Source: Streptomyces sp. NBC_00286 (lineage in GTDB: Bacteria > Actinomycetota > Actinomycetes > Streptomycetales > Streptomycetaceae). From it: 64,000 nucleotides of DNA. Position numbers and translations under genes: made by a program. The notes below the pieces were generated by a model, which saw only the letters and a list, made by a program, of their open reading frames with translations, was not told the origin of the DNA and did not search any database. Each line of letters opens with the position of its first letter. Position 1 is the first letter of the stretch. The stretch lies in the NCBI RefSeq assembly GCF_036173125.1, contig NZ_CP108054.1:8811501-8875500 (forward strand), written 5' to 3'. Positions 40,696 to 49,875 of this stretch are shown piece after piece.

Positions 40696-41460
40696 TCAGG
40701 GCACTCGGGGCACTGTCGCGTGGGCGGCGCCGGCCTCGATGCGGTCCATGATCTTGCGGGCGCCCGTGAGGGTGTCGATGAGGAACGGGCGTTTGTCGCC
40801 CAGGGATTCGTTGATCGGGGTGTCTATGTAGCCGGGCGCGACCGTGGTCACGGTGATGCCGCTGTTCCACAGCTCGCCTCGGAGCGACTGAAGGTACGTC
40901 GTGAGCCCTGCCTTGGAGGCGCAGTACGGCGCCGCACCTGGCAGGCCCGCCGCGGCCACGACGGAGGTGAGGCCCACCACCTGCCCGCCGCCTTTGCTGC
41001 TGAAGTGTGCGACGGCCGCATCGATGGTCGCCATCGCACCCAGCAGATTGACGTCGACGACCGCGCGGTGCGCCTCGAAGCGGCCCTCCCCGATGTTGCC
41101 CCAGTCGTCGGCGCCCGCGTTGGCGATGACCATTCCGAGTCCGCCGAACTGCCGGGCCGCGTCGTCGACCGTCCGCACCACGGCCTCGTGCTCGGTCACG
41201 TCGAGGGCGGCCACGGTCACCGAACGCTGCGGGAACGCGGCGGTGAGCCGTGCCCGCAGTTCTTCCAGGACCTCGATTCTGCGCGCGGTGAGGTACACGT
41301 CGTAGCCGCGGGCGCACAGCTCGGCTGCCAGCGCCTTGCCGATGCCCGAGCTGGCACCGGTCAGGAATGCGGTTCTCGCGGGCAGCGGGGGCCGGCCCGG
41401 GTCGACGAAGGGCAGCTTCCCAAGCAGGCGGCGCGCGGTGGGCAGTGCAGTGCCGTTCAT
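40696..41460 (-). CDS. Short-chain dehydrogenase/reductase, truncated by a nonsense codon
   Basis: This 254-residue oxidoreductase has the NAD(P)-binding TGASSGIGKAL (34-44), NAG in VIANAG, Ser in LTSVVAAAG and the catalytic YCASK. VAPGYIDTP is the family's C-terminal cofactor-binding loop. The product ends ATVPRVP; the same frame continues 20 more codons after TGA (see the remnant at 40633-40695). The full-length protein would be 275 residues. Catalytic residues are intact, so it may still work. It shares its divergent promoter region with a serine hydrolase and a TetR regulator. Confidence 0.88.
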   Translation of the reverse strand: MNGTALPTARRLLGKLPFVDPGRPPLPARTAFLTGASSGIGKALAAELCARGYDVYLTARRIEVLEELRARLTAAFPQRSVTVAALDVTEHEAVVRTVDDAARQFGGLGMVIANAGADDWGNIGEGRFEAHRAVVDVNLLGAMATIDAAVAHFSSKGGGQVVGLTSVVAAAGLPGAAPYCASKAGLTTYLQSLRGELWNSGITVTTVAPGYIDTPINESLGDKRPFLIDTLTGARKIMDRIEAGAAHATVPRVP

Positions 41461-41506
41461 CGGTCACCGTTCCAGTGTCGGAGAGGGGGCCCAACGGCCC
41501 GCCGTC

Positions 41507-41593
41507 ATCATGCCCACTCACCCAAAGCCAGTCAACACTGGTGACACCATAGTTAGCACCAGTGTTGACACCGATGGATCGGAAAGTCAGAGT
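41507..41593. promoter_or_regulatory. 13-bp-arm palindrome with divergent -35 boxes
   Basis: GTCAACACTGGTG (41531-41543) and CACCAGTGTTGAC (41557-41569) are perfect inverted repeats 13 nt apart. The right arm contains TTGACA (41565-41570), a consensus -35, with CAGAGT 17 nt further for the hydrolase. The left arm on the minus strand holds TTGACT (41535-41530) with CATGAT 17 nt further for the SDR gene. The TetR gene downstream is the likely binder. Confidence 0.7.
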
Positions 41594-41638
41594 GAGGACG
41601 CCCAGCTCGGCATGTCCATGCGATGAAGGAGATCAGCA

Positions 41639-42841
41639 ATGCGCAGTGAAGCGGGTCGATGGCTGCTGGGAGCCGCCGCGGCGGGCGCCGGGGCGGTGTG
41701 GCTGTGGCGCCACCAGGACGAGGTGATGACCCGCCGCCCGCTCAATGAGTGGACGTTCACTCACATGAATCTCCTCCTGCCCACCGAAGGCGTCCGCCGT
41801 GGCGGGGATGTGTTCCCCCTGCCCCGGCGACCGCGCCCCCTGGAAGTGACGTACGGCTTCGAGGGGAGGGAGCGGAGCCTCGCCGAACTGCACGCTCGAA
41901 CGCACACCACCTCCTTCGTCGTGCTGCATGGCGGCGAGATCGTCCACGAGTCGTATCCGGGGTACTTCGCCGGGGACGACGTACGGTTCCAGCTGTTCTC
42001 GATGACCAAGTCGGTGACGTCGATGCTGATCGGGATCGCCCTCGACGAGGAGGCGATCAAGGATGTGACCGAGCCGGTGACGGTGTACTGCAGGGGCCTG
42101 GCGGGCTCCGCTTTCGACGAGGTGACCATCGAGCAGCTGCTCGACATGGGCAGCGGGGTGGGCGACCTGGAGGACTACACCGTTCGGGACAGTCTCATCA
42201 ACCGGTTCGCCATGGCCGCCACAGGGGGCGGCTCGCTGCACGAGGTCGTGTCATCAGCCGAGCGTTCGACCAAGGCCGGCACACAGTTCAACTACTCGAC
42301 GATCGATACCCAGGTCCTGGGATGGGTGCTGGAGTCCGCCACCGGCCGCTCCCTCGCGCAGTACGCCACAGAGCGCCTCTGGAGCCGCATCGGCGCCGAG
42401 CACGACGCGTACTACTGGCTCACCCGGGGGCATCCGCGTACCGCGATCGCCGGCGGCTCGCTCAATGCCACCGCCCGCGACCTGGCCCGGCTGGGGCTGC
42501 TGATGTCCCGGGGCGGAGACCTGAACGGGCAGCGCATCCTGCCCGAGGAATGGGTGACGCGCAGCCGGGGGCGCGGCGTGCCGCACCTGGAGGTCGGTGC
42601 GCTGGGCCCCAGCGGCTACCCGTACTACGGGTACAGCAACAAGTGGTGGACGCTCGGCGGCGAGCGACGTCCGTTCACCGCGGTGGGGATCCACGGCCAG
42701 TACCTGTATGTGGACCCGGACGCCGACGTGGTGATCGTCAAGACCAGCGCGTGGCCGACGGCGGACGACACCTCGCGTGACGCGGAGTCCGTCACGGCGC
42801 TGCGGGCGGTGGCCGACCATCTGCAGGCGGACCAGCGTTGA
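41639..42841 (+). CDS. Beta-lactamase-fold serine hydrolase
   Basis: This 400-residue serine hydrolase of the class C beta-lactamase/esterase fold has an N-terminal hydrophobic segment (8-24) that may be a membrane anchor. SxxK is SMTK (121-124) and YxN-like is FNYSTID (Tyr near 217). The third box is probably in TAVGIHGQYLYVD, where a His replaces the usual Lys-Thr-Gly. Members are esterases, transesterases or 6-aminohexanoate hydrolases. AAGGAG precedes ATG 41639. The TetR gene downstream overlaps the palindrome near its stop, so all three genes look like a module. Confidence 0.9.
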   Translation: MRSEAGRWLLGAAAAGAGAVWLWRHQDEVMTRRPLNEWTFTHMNLLLPTEGVRRGGDVFPLPRRPRPLEVTYGFEGRERSLAELHARTHTTSFVVLHGGEIVHESYPGYFAGDDVRFQLFSMTKSVTSMLIGIALDEEAIKDVTEPVTVYCRGLAGSAFDEVTIEQLLDMGSGVGDLEDYTVRDSLINRFAMAATGGGSLHEVVSSAERSTKAGTQFNYSTIDTQVLGWVLESATGRSLAQYATERLWSRIGAEHDAYYWLTRGHPRTAIAGGSLNATARDLARLGLLMSRGGDLNGQRILPEEWVTRSRGRGVPHLEVGALGPSGYPYYGYSNKWWTLGGERRPFTAVGIHGQYLYVDPDADVVIVKTSAWPTADDTSRDAESVTALRAVADHLQADQR

Positions 42842-42847
42842 CAACGC
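42835..42847. promoter_or_regulatory. Palindrome upstream of the TetR gene
   Basis: GCGTTGACAACGC is a 13-nt palindrome that includes the hydrolase stop codon and resembles GTGTTGAC in the larger operator at 41507-41593. A TAAAAT hexamer (42854-42859) before ATG 42867 suggests a leaderless transcript. It could be the TetR autoregulatory site. Confidence 0.5.
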
Positions 42848-42866
42848 CGTAGATAAAATGACAGCC

Positions 42867-43601
42867 ATGACTCGCGCGAAGACCAACTCGGCAGGAGCGA
42901 CTCCCGCGGGGCGGAGGCAGCGTCCGGCCTCCTTCCTCACCCCGGATCTGATCCTGGACACCGCGATGGCCGTGATCGAGAGGGACGGTCCCGAGGCGCT
43001 CACCTTCCGCCGGCTGGGCACCGATCTGGGCGCCGACCACACAGCCGTCCTGCGGCACTTCCGCGGCAAGGACGACCTGCTGCTCGGCCTGGCCGCCCGG
43101 CTGGTCAGCGATGCCCTGCACGACTTCGCACCGTCGGAAAGCTGGCGCGAGACCCTCGCCTCGCTCGCCCGACGGATCCGTGCCGCATGCCTGCGGCACC
43201 CGGGGGTGGCCGTTTTGGTCGCGGCCCGCACCTCACGGCGCGAGCCGGAGTTCCAGGGCGCCGACGTGGTCATCGGCGCCCTGCTCGAGGCCGGCCTCCA
43301 GGGACGCGAAGCGGCCTCGTACTACCGGGTCCTGGCCGATACGGCACTCGCCGCCGGCGCCTTCGAGGCTTCCTTCAACGTGCTGGACAAGGGCGCTCAG
43401 GACGGTGACCGGCTGGCCTGGCGCCGCGAGTACCTGACGGCCTCGCCACAGCGGTACCCGAATCTGGCACAGGTCGCCCCCTATCTCGCGGAAATCGACG
43501 AAGAGGACCAGTTCGAGACCGCGATCGGCCTGTTCCTCGACGCCGTGGAACTCCGCGCGCAGCGCGCCCGCGCAGAAGGAAGCGAACACACGGAGAACTG
43601 A
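42867..43601 (+). CDS. TetR-family repressor
   Basis: This 244-residue regulator has an N-terminal HTH (about 25-75: ILDTAMAVIERDGPEALTFRRLGTDLGADHTAVLRHFRGKDDLL) and a C-terminal ligand domain of the TetR_C type. Starts at ATG 42858 or 42867; the latter is leaderless with TAAAAT upstream. It lies 25 nt downstream of the serine hydrolase, and the palindromes nearby fit its operator. It probably represses the divergent SDR and hydrolase genes. The inducer is unknown. The 169 nt that follow hold no gene. Confidence 0.88.
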   Translation: MTRAKTNSAGATPAGRRQRPASFLTPDLILDTAMAVIERDGPEALTFRRLGTDLGADHTAVLRHFRGKDDLLLGLAARLVSDALHDFAPSESWRETLASLARRIRAACLRHPGVAVLVAARTSRREPEFQGADVVIGALLEAGLQGREAASYYRVLADTALAAGAFEASFNVLDKGAQDGDRLAWRREYLTASPQRYPNLAQVAPYLAEIDEEDQFETAIGLFLDAVELRAQRARAEGSEHTEN

Positions 43602-43770
43602 CGCCTCGTCGGGCAACAGGGCAAGCAACAGGGCAATGGGCGAGACCGCGCAGGCGCCGGCGGAGTCTCTGCCGGCCTGGGGAGACGTGGCCGCCATCGA
43701 CCTCGATTTCGCCGTGTGAACGGGCGAGGGGTCAGCCGGCCCGGGCAGGTTCCCGCTCGGCGACGACCGC

Positions 43771-44775
43771 CTAGGCGGGTGTCTTACGTCGCTGGAGCGC
43801 GCCGCCCAGCATGACCGCGCCCAGGCCGAGTGCCGTCCACCAAGTCAGGGTGAGCGCGGGACCGGCCGCGGCGGCTCCGTCGAAGAACGAGACCGAGCGC
43901 AGTAGCGAGGCGCCCGCCCCCGGTGGCAGCCACTGGCCGATCACGCCGACCGGCTCGGGCAGCATCTCGGGTGCCGAGCCGGCGCCGGAGAACGGGTTGC
44001 CGAGCAGCATCATCACCAACGCCCCGAGTCCGATGCCCGGCGTGCCGAACAGGGCCGCGAGACCCGCGACGCCGGCGCTCACGGCCAGCGTCGACAGACC
44101 GAGAGTGCCCGCCTCGGCCCACCAGTTCCCGGTGAGCACGCCCAGCCAGCTGTCGGCGATCGCGGCGGCCACCGTGCCGACCAGGACGGCCGCGCCGACC
44201 AGCGCCCCGAGCGCACGCCAGCCACGCAGCCCCAGCAGAGTCACGACGGCACCCGCACCGATGCCGGCCAGCGCCATCGGCAGCACGCTCGACGTCAGGG
44301 CCGCGCCGCGCGGGTCGTTCGCGGGGGCCGGTACGACATCGACGGTCTGCACCTGGGCGCCGCCCGCCTGCTGGGTCATCGCCTGCTGGAGCAGCTGGGC
44401 GACGACCGGACTCGCGGCCGAGGCGGTGAGCAGCTTCGGCCCCTGCTCGGTGGCGACGACCGCTCCGTATACGGTCCGGTCCTCGATGGCGTCGCGAGCG
44501 GCGCGCTCGTCGGCGTAACGGTGGATCTCGAAGGCGCCCTCGCGCGCCTCGAGCCGCTGCTCCACCTGGGCCGTCGCGGTGGCGGGACCCGCCACGCCGA
44601 GCGGCAGGTCGTGCGGCGCGGTACGGGCCGCGGGCCAGGCGAACGCCCATAGCGCGAGGGCGACCAGGACGGGGATCAGTACGACGACGGCGACGACGCG
44701 GCGGCCGTGCGACGGCGAGGGTGTTGCCTGCGGCGGTGAAGTGTTCCTGAGGTCGGTAGCGGAGGTGGCGGACAT
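43771..44775 (-). CDS. ABC-2 / YhgE-Pip-like membrane protein
   Basis: This 334-residue protein has an N-terminal helix (about 25-48), an extracytoplasmic region of about 110 residues and five or six C-terminal helices (about 155-325), with NPFSGAGSAPEMLPEPVG in a loop. This layout matches membrane proteins related to ABC-2 permeases and YhgE/Pip, some of which act in type VII secretion or transport. GAGGGG precedes ATG 44775. It is divergent from a TetR gene; the pair fits a drug- or lipid-export module. Confidence 0.75.
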   Translation of the reverse strand: MSATSATDLRNTSPPQATPSPSHGRRVVAVVVLIPVLVALALWAFAWPAARTAPHDLPLGVAGPATATAQVEQRLEAREGAFEIHRYADERAARDAIEDRTVYGAVVATEQGPKLLTASAASPVVAQLLQQAMTQQAGGAQVQTVDVVPAPANDPRGAALTSSVLPMALAGIGAGAVVTLLGLRGWRALGALVGAAVLVGTVAAAIADSWLGVLTGNWWAEAGTLGLSTLAVSAGVAGLAALFGTPGIGLGALVMMLLGNPFSGAGSAPEMLPEPVGVIGQWLPPGAGASLLRSVSFFDGAAAAGPALTLTWWTALGLGAVMLGGALQRRKTPA

Positions 44776-44810
44776 GGCTTTCCCCTCAGGTCGAAGTTCG
44801 ACCGTTCAAA

Positions 44811-44896
44811 AAGAAGGATCGTTCGTTTTAGGTTCGTTGCCACCATCCTGCGGACCCCTCGAGCTTGTCAAGAAGGAATGTTCGTTTTACGTTTCG
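44811..44896. promoter_or_regulatory. Near-identical ~26-bp direct repeats and TetR-gene promoter
   Basis: Copies begin at 44811 (AAGAAGGATCGTTCGTTTTA) and 44870 (AAGAAGGAATGTTCGTTTTA), starts 59 bp apart, each extending about 6 nt further with GTTCG/GTTTCG. In the second, TTGTCA (44865-44870), a 17-bp spacer and TACGTT (44888-44893) form a promoter ending 7 nt before ATG 44901. The copies are likely TetR operators, one per divergent promoter. Confidence 0.7.
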
Positions 44897-44900
44897 GTCC

Positions 44901-45530
44901 ATGGCCCGCGTAACTCAGGAACACCTCGATGCCCGTCGCCGTCAGATCCTCGACGGCGCGGCCCTCTGCTTCGCCCGCAACGGCTTCCATGCCACGTCCA
45001 TGCAGGACGTGCTGAAGGAGGTGAATCTCTCGGCGGGAGCCGTCTACCGCTACTTCAGCGGCAAGGACGAGCTGATCAACGCGATCGTCACCGAGGTGCT
45101 GGCGGAGGTTCGCGAAGGCTTCGAGGCCGCCGCCCGGCAGAGTCCGCCCCCGCCGCCCGACGAGCTGGTGGGGCGCGTCATGGGCGCAGTCATCGAAGGG
45201 AAGCGGGCGGTGGTCGACAACGGGGAGTTCGTGTTTCCCCGGCTGATCATCCAGGTCTGGGGGGAGACCCTGCGCAACAAGGAGCTGTCGGCTGTGGTCC
45301 ATGACGGCTACAGCAGTGTGCGGGCGGCCTGGGTGAAGGTCGTCCAGGGCTATCAGGACGCGGGGATGATGCGGGCCGACGTACCGGCCGAAAGCGTGGC
45401 CCGGACCATGATCGCGACGGCCCAGGGCTTTGTGGCACAGATGGCGATCTTCGGCACCGCACCGGTGGAGGTGCTGCAGGAGGGGCTGCGGGGCCTGATG
45501 AGCATGGGGAGCCCCGACGTGCGCACATGA
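44901..45530 (+). CDS. TetR-family repressor with leaderless start
   Basis: This 209-residue regulator has an N-terminal HTH (about 8-55: RRQILDGAALCFARNGFHATSMQDVLKEVNLSAGAVYRYFSGKDELI) and a ligand domain of the TetR_C_6 kind. The frame to 44865 is rejected because a promoter with a 7-nt leader lies immediately before ATG 44901. The direct repeats in its promoter are good operator candidates. It probably represses the divergent membrane protein gene in response to an exported compound. Confidence 0.9.
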   Translation: MARVTQEHLDARRRQILDGAALCFARNGFHATSMQDVLKEVNLSAGAVYRYFSGKDELINAIVTEVLAEVREGFEAAARQSPPPPPDELVGRVMGAVIEGKRAVVDNGEFVFPRLIIQVWGETLRNKELSAVVHDGYSSVRAAWVKVVQGYQDAGMMRADVPAESVARTMIATAQGFVAQMAIFGTAPVEVLQEGLRGLMSMGSPDVRT

Positions 45531-45560
45531 CACCTGCGGCCTGAGCCGGCCGACCGCCGG

Positions 45561-45576
45561 TTAACGTCGCTGAAAC
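45561..45576. promoter_or_regulatory. GlnR-box half site upstream of ureA
   Basis: TTAAC (45561-45565), six nt, then GAAAC (45572-45576) matches the GlnR half box GTnAC-N6-GAAAC in nine of ten positions. The second half site is unconvincing. It lies about 100 nt before ureA. GlnR control of urease genes is known in Streptomyces coelicolor. Confidence 0.55.
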
Positions 45577-45679
45577 GCCGCCCAATTAGCCTGCGCCTCC
45601 ACGCCACCTGGGATTTTGCCCGGCGGCTGCGGAAACCGGACCCCGCACGGTCCGGAGCGAGGACTGTGAGGTGGACGCC

Positions 45680-45982
45680 GTGCAACTGACCCCGCACGAG
45701 CAGGAGAGGCTGCTCATTCATGTGGCCGCCGACGTGGCCGAGAAGCGCCGGGCCCGCGGACTGAAGCTGAACCACCCCGAAGCCGTCGCGCTCATCACGT
45801 CGCACATCCTCGAAGGCGCCAGGGACGGCCGTACGGTGGCCGAACTCATGGCCTCCGGGCGCAAGATCCTCACTCGCGAGGACGTCATGGAGGGCATCCC
45901 CGAGATGATCCACGACGTCCAGGTGGAGGCCACCTTCCCGGACGGCACCAAGCTCGTCACCGTCCACGACCCGATCGTCTGA
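45680..45982 (+). CDS. ureA: Urease gamma subunit
   Basis: This 100-residue subunit starts at GTG 45680 ([13 protein letters not shown]), with GAGGTG 6 nt upstream. It contains [28 protein letters not shown] and [29 protein letters not shown], all family landmarks. GTG 45671 is possible but gives three extra residues. Urease is a cytosolic nickel enzyme that splits urea to ammonia and CO2; the gamma subunit is structural. First gene of ureABC-F-G-D. Confidence 0.96.
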   Translation: MQLTPHEQERLLIHVAADVAEKRRARGLKLNHPEAVALITSHILEGARDGRTVAELMASGRKILTREDVMEGIPEMIHDVQVEATFPDGTKLVTVHDPIV

Positions 45983-45998
45983 CGGGGGAGCGGCCACC

Positions 45999-46310
45999 AT
46001 GATTCCCGGAGAGTTCCTGTTCGCCGACGGACCCGTCGCCTTCAACGAAGGCCGCGAGGTCACCCGGCTCACCGTCCTCAACGCCGCCGACCGGCCCGTC
46101 CAGGTCGGCTCCCACTACCACTTCGCCGAGGCCAACCCCGGTCTGGACTTCGATCGCGCCGCCGCGCGCGGCAAGCGGCTCAACGTCGCCGCCGGCACCG
46201 CTGTGCGCTTCGAGCCCGGTATCCCCGTAGACGTCGAACTCGTTCCGCTCGTCGGCGCCCGCGTGGTGCCCGGACTGCGCGGCGAGACCGGAGGTGCCCT
46301 CGATGGCTGA
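45999..46310 (+). CDS. ureB: Urease beta subunit
   Basis: This 103-residue subunit begins [11 protein letters not shown], with [18 protein letters not shown] and GTAVRFEPG, typical of UreB. It lies 16 nt after ureA, and its stop overlaps the ureC start by 8 nt (ATGGCTGA), so the two are coupled. No unusual feature. Confidence 0.96.
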   Translation: MIPGEFLFADGPVAFNEGREVTRLTVLNAADRPVQVGSHYHFAEANPGLDFDRAAARGKRLNVAAGTAVRFEPGIPVDVELVPLVGARVVPGLRGETGGALDG

Positions 46311-48024
46311 GCTCTCGCGTGCCGCGTACGCCGATCTGTTCGGCCCCACGACCGGCGACCGGATCAGACTCGCCGACACCGATCTGCTGATCGAGATCGA
46401 GGAGGATCGTTCCGGCGGGCCCGGACTCGCCGGTGACGAGGCGGTGTTCGGCGGCGGCAAGGTCATCCGCGAGTCCATGGGCCAGTCGCGTGCCACGCGT
46501 GCGGAGGGCACCCCGGACACCGTCATCACCGGTGCCGTGATCATCGACCACTGGGGCATCGTCAAGGCCGACGTCGGCATCCGCGACGGCCGGATCACCG
46601 GCATCGGCAAGGCGGGCAACCCGGACACGATGGACGGGGTGCACCCGGATCTGGTGATCGGCCCCGAGACCGAGATCATCGCGGGCAACGGCCGCATCCT
46701 GACGGCCGGGGCCATCGACGCGCACGTCCATCTGATCTGCCCGCAGATCGCCGACGAGGCACTGGCCTCGGGCATTACGACCCTTGTCGGCGGCGGAACC
46801 GGTCCGGCCGAGGGCTCGAAGGCCACCACCGTCACGCCCGGCCCCTGGCATCTGGCGCGGATGCTGGAGGCGATGGAGGCGTACCCGCTCAACTTCGGGC
46901 TGCTCGGCAAGGGCAACACCGTCTCGCACGAGGCGATGCTCTCGCAGATCCGAGGCGGCGCGCTGGGCCTGAAGATCCACGAGGACTGGGGCTCCACGCC
47001 CGCAGCCATCGACGCCGCGCTGACGGTCGCGGAACAGACGGGTATCCAGGTCGCGATCCACACGGACACCCTGAACGAGGCGGGGTTCGTGGGCGACACG
47101 CTCGCCGCGATCGGCGGGCGTGGCATCCACGCGTACCACACGGAGGGTGCGGGCGGCGGCCACGCGCCGGACATCATGACCGTGGTCTCCGAGCCGCACG
47201 TCTTGCCCAGCTCCACCAACCCGACCCGGCCGTACACCGTCAACACCGCCGAGGAACACCTCGACATGCTGATGGTGTGCCACCACCTGAACCCCGCCGT
47301 GCCCGAGGACCTGGCCTTCGCCGAGTCCCGTATCCGGCCCTCGACCATCGGGGCCGAGGACATCCTGCACGACCTCGGCGCCATCTCGATCATCTCCTCC
47401 GACTCCCAGGCGATGGGGCGGGTGGGCGAGGTCATCATGCGTACGTGGCAGACGGCGCACGTCATGAAGGGGCGGCGGGGCGCGTTGCCCGGGGACGGGC
47501 GGGCCGACAATCACCGCGTACGTCGCTATGTCGCCAAGTACACGATCAACCCGGCCCTCGCGCAGGGGCTCGCCCGCGAGATCGGATCCGTCGAGAGCGG
47601 GAAGCTCGCCGACCTCGTGCTGTGGGAGCCCGCCTTCTTCGGCGTCAAGCCTCAACTCGTCGTCAAGGGCGGGCAGATCGCGTACGCGCAGATGGGCGAC
47701 GCCAACGCGTCCATTCCGACGCCGCAGCCGATTCTGCCGCGTCCGATGTACGGGGCGATCGGGCGGGCGCCTGCCTCCAACTCGTTCAACTTCGTGGCGC
47801 CGCTCGCTGTCGAGGACGGGCTGCCGGAGCGGCTGGGGCTCGGGAAGCGCTTCGTGCCGATCGAGTCGACGCGCGGGGTGACCAAGGCGGACATGCGGGA
47901 GAACGACGCGCGGCCTGAGGTGCGGATCGATCCGGACAGCTTTGCCGTGCACATCGACGGGGAGCTGGTCGAGGCCACGCCCGCCGCCGAACTGCCCATG
48001 GCTCAGCGGTACTTCCTCTTCTGA
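46303..48024 (+). CDS. ureC: Urease alpha subunit (catalytic)
   Basis: This 573-residue amidohydrolase contains both nickel ions. Metal and substrate motifs appear in family order: [12 protein letters not shown] (two His ligands), GLKIHEDWG with the carbamylated lysine, the His pair in [10 protein letters not shown] and [23 protein letters not shown] with the flap Cys-His, and [11 protein letters not shown] with the Asp ligand. ATG 46303 has GAGGTG 7 nt upstream; a GTG nine nt earlier is unlikely. Length fits actinobacterial ureases. Confidence 0.97.
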   Translation: MAELSRAAYADLFGPTTGDRIRLADTDLLIEIEEDRSGGPGLAGDEAVFGGGKVIRESMGQSRATRAEGTPDTVITGAVIIDHWGIVKADVGIRDGRITGIGKAGNPDTMDGVHPDLVIGPETEIIAGNGRILTAGAIDAHVHLICPQIADEALASGITTLVGGGTGPAEGSKATTVTPGPWHLARMLEAMEAYPLNFGLLGKGNTVSHEAMLSQIRGGALGLKIHEDWGSTPAAIDAALTVAEQTGIQVAIHTDTLNEAGFVGDTLAAIGGRGIHAYHTEGAGGGHAPDIMTVVSEPHVLPSSTNPTRPYTVNTAEEHLDMLMVCHHLNPAVPEDLAFAESRIRPSTIGAEDILHDLGAISIISSDSQAMGRVGEVIMRTWQTAHVMKGRRGALPGDGRADNHRVRRYVAKYTINPALAQGLAREIGSVESGKLADLVLWEPAFFGVKPQLVVKGGQIAYAQMGDANASIPTPQPILPRPMYGAIGRAPASNSFNFVAPLAVEDGLPERLGLGKRFVPIESTRGVTKADMRENDARPEVRIDPDSFAVHIDGELVEATPAAELPMAQRYFLF

Positions 48025-48036
48025 GGGGCTGTCATC

Positions 48037-48711
48037 ATGTCGCGAGCCGCGCTTCTCGTTCTGGCCGATGGCCGCTTTCCTGCCGGTGGGCATGCGCACT
48101 CCGGTGGCGCCGAGGCTGCCGTCAAGGCCGGGCGGATCACCGGGGCTTCGAGTCTGGAGGAGTTCTGCCGCGGGCGGCTGCACACGGCGGGGCTGGTGTC
48201 GGCCTCGCTGGCCGCGGCGGGGGCGCTGGGGCTTGACCCCTTGGCTCTGGACGCCGCGGCGGACGCCCGTACGCCGTCGGCCGCGCTGCGGATGGCTGCC
48301 CGTAAGCTCGGGCGGCAGCTGATGCGGGCGGCTCGGGCGACGTGGCCGTCACCTGAACTCGACGCGTTGGCGCGGGCGTTCCCCAAGGGGGCCCATCAGC
48401 CGGTTGTCCTCGGGGTCACTGCTCGGGTGGCGGGGTTGGGGGCGGTGGATGCCGCGTACTGCTCCGCGTACGAGAGTGTCAGCGGGGCGGCTTCGGCGAC
48501 GGTGCGGTTGCTTAGCCTGGACCCCTTCGACGCCACCGGGGTGCTTGCTCGCCTGACCCCGGACCTCGACCGGGTCGCGGACCGGGCGGCCGAGGCGGCT
48601 CGGTGCGCCGCGGAGTCGGGCGTCGACGCCCTGCCTGCGGCTTCGGCACCGCTGCTGGAGATCAGTGCGGAGGTGCATGCCGCGTGGCCGGTTCGTCTGT
48701 TCGCGTCTTAG
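48037..48711 (+). CDS. ureF: Urease accessory protein UreF
   Basis: This 224-residue helical chaperone has LVLADGRFPAGGHAHSGGAEAAV at the N-terminus and HQPVVLGVTARVAGL further on, as in UreF. It gates the GTPase UreG during nickel insertion. It starts 12 nt after ureC with GAGGGG upstream. Right after its stop comes an inverted-repeat element of about 420 bp, separating it from ureG, with which it is normally contiguous. Confidence 0.93.
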   Translation: MSRAALLVLADGRFPAGGHAHSGGAEAAVKAGRITGASSLEEFCRGRLHTAGLVSASLAAAGALGLDPLALDAAADARTPSAALRMAARKLGRQLMRAARATWPSPELDALARAFPKGAHQPVVLGVTARVAGLGAVDAAYCSAYESVSGAASATVRLLSLDPFDATGVLARLTPDLDRVADRAAEAARCAAESGVDALPAASAPLLEISAEVHAAWPVRLFAS

Positions 48712-48715
48712 GCGG

Positions 48716-49136
48716 TTGGTTTCGCCCCCGCCGCCCCTACCCGTCCCATCCTCGGGGCTTCGCCCCGAACCCCCACCAGGGGGCTTCGCCCCGAACCCCT
48801 ACCAGGGGCTCCGCCCCTGGGCCCTGCTGGGGGCTCTGCCCCCAGACCCCGCATCGGCCTGAACGGCCTCGTCCTCAATCGCCGGACGGGCTGAAATCAG
48901 CGCCGCCCGGCAGAAATTCAGCCCGTCCGGCGGAAATCAGCGCCGTCCGGCGAAAGTCAGCCCGAGCCGCGATCAATCAGCCCGTCCGGCGTTTGAGGAC
49001 CGGGGGCCCGGGGGCTGGCCCCCGAACTGGGTCCGGGGCGGAGCCCCGAAGGGGGTCTGGGGGCGCAGCCCCCAGCGGGGTCCAGGGGCGGAGCCCCTTG
49101 GTATGGGACGGGTAGGGGCGGCGGGGGCGAAACCAA
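48716..49136. repeat. Intergenic element with 34-bp perfect terminal inverted repeats (copy 3)
   Basis: Ends at 48716-48749 and 49103-49136 match perfectly over 34 bp (outer TTGGTTTCGCCC, inner CCGTCCCAT); copies 1 and 2 share 28 bp of this. The interior has GC hairpins, degenerate ~20-nt units (about 48895-48990) and a right half nearly the same as in copy 1. It lies between ureF and ureG and has no gene of its own. Confidence 0.87.
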
Positions 49137-49200
49137 CCCCGGCGCGGACCCGGCAGACGCGCAACAACCACCGAACGACACGCAAGCGACAGGAGCCCGC

Positions 49201-49871
<671 letters not shown>

Positions 49872-49875
<4 letters not shown>

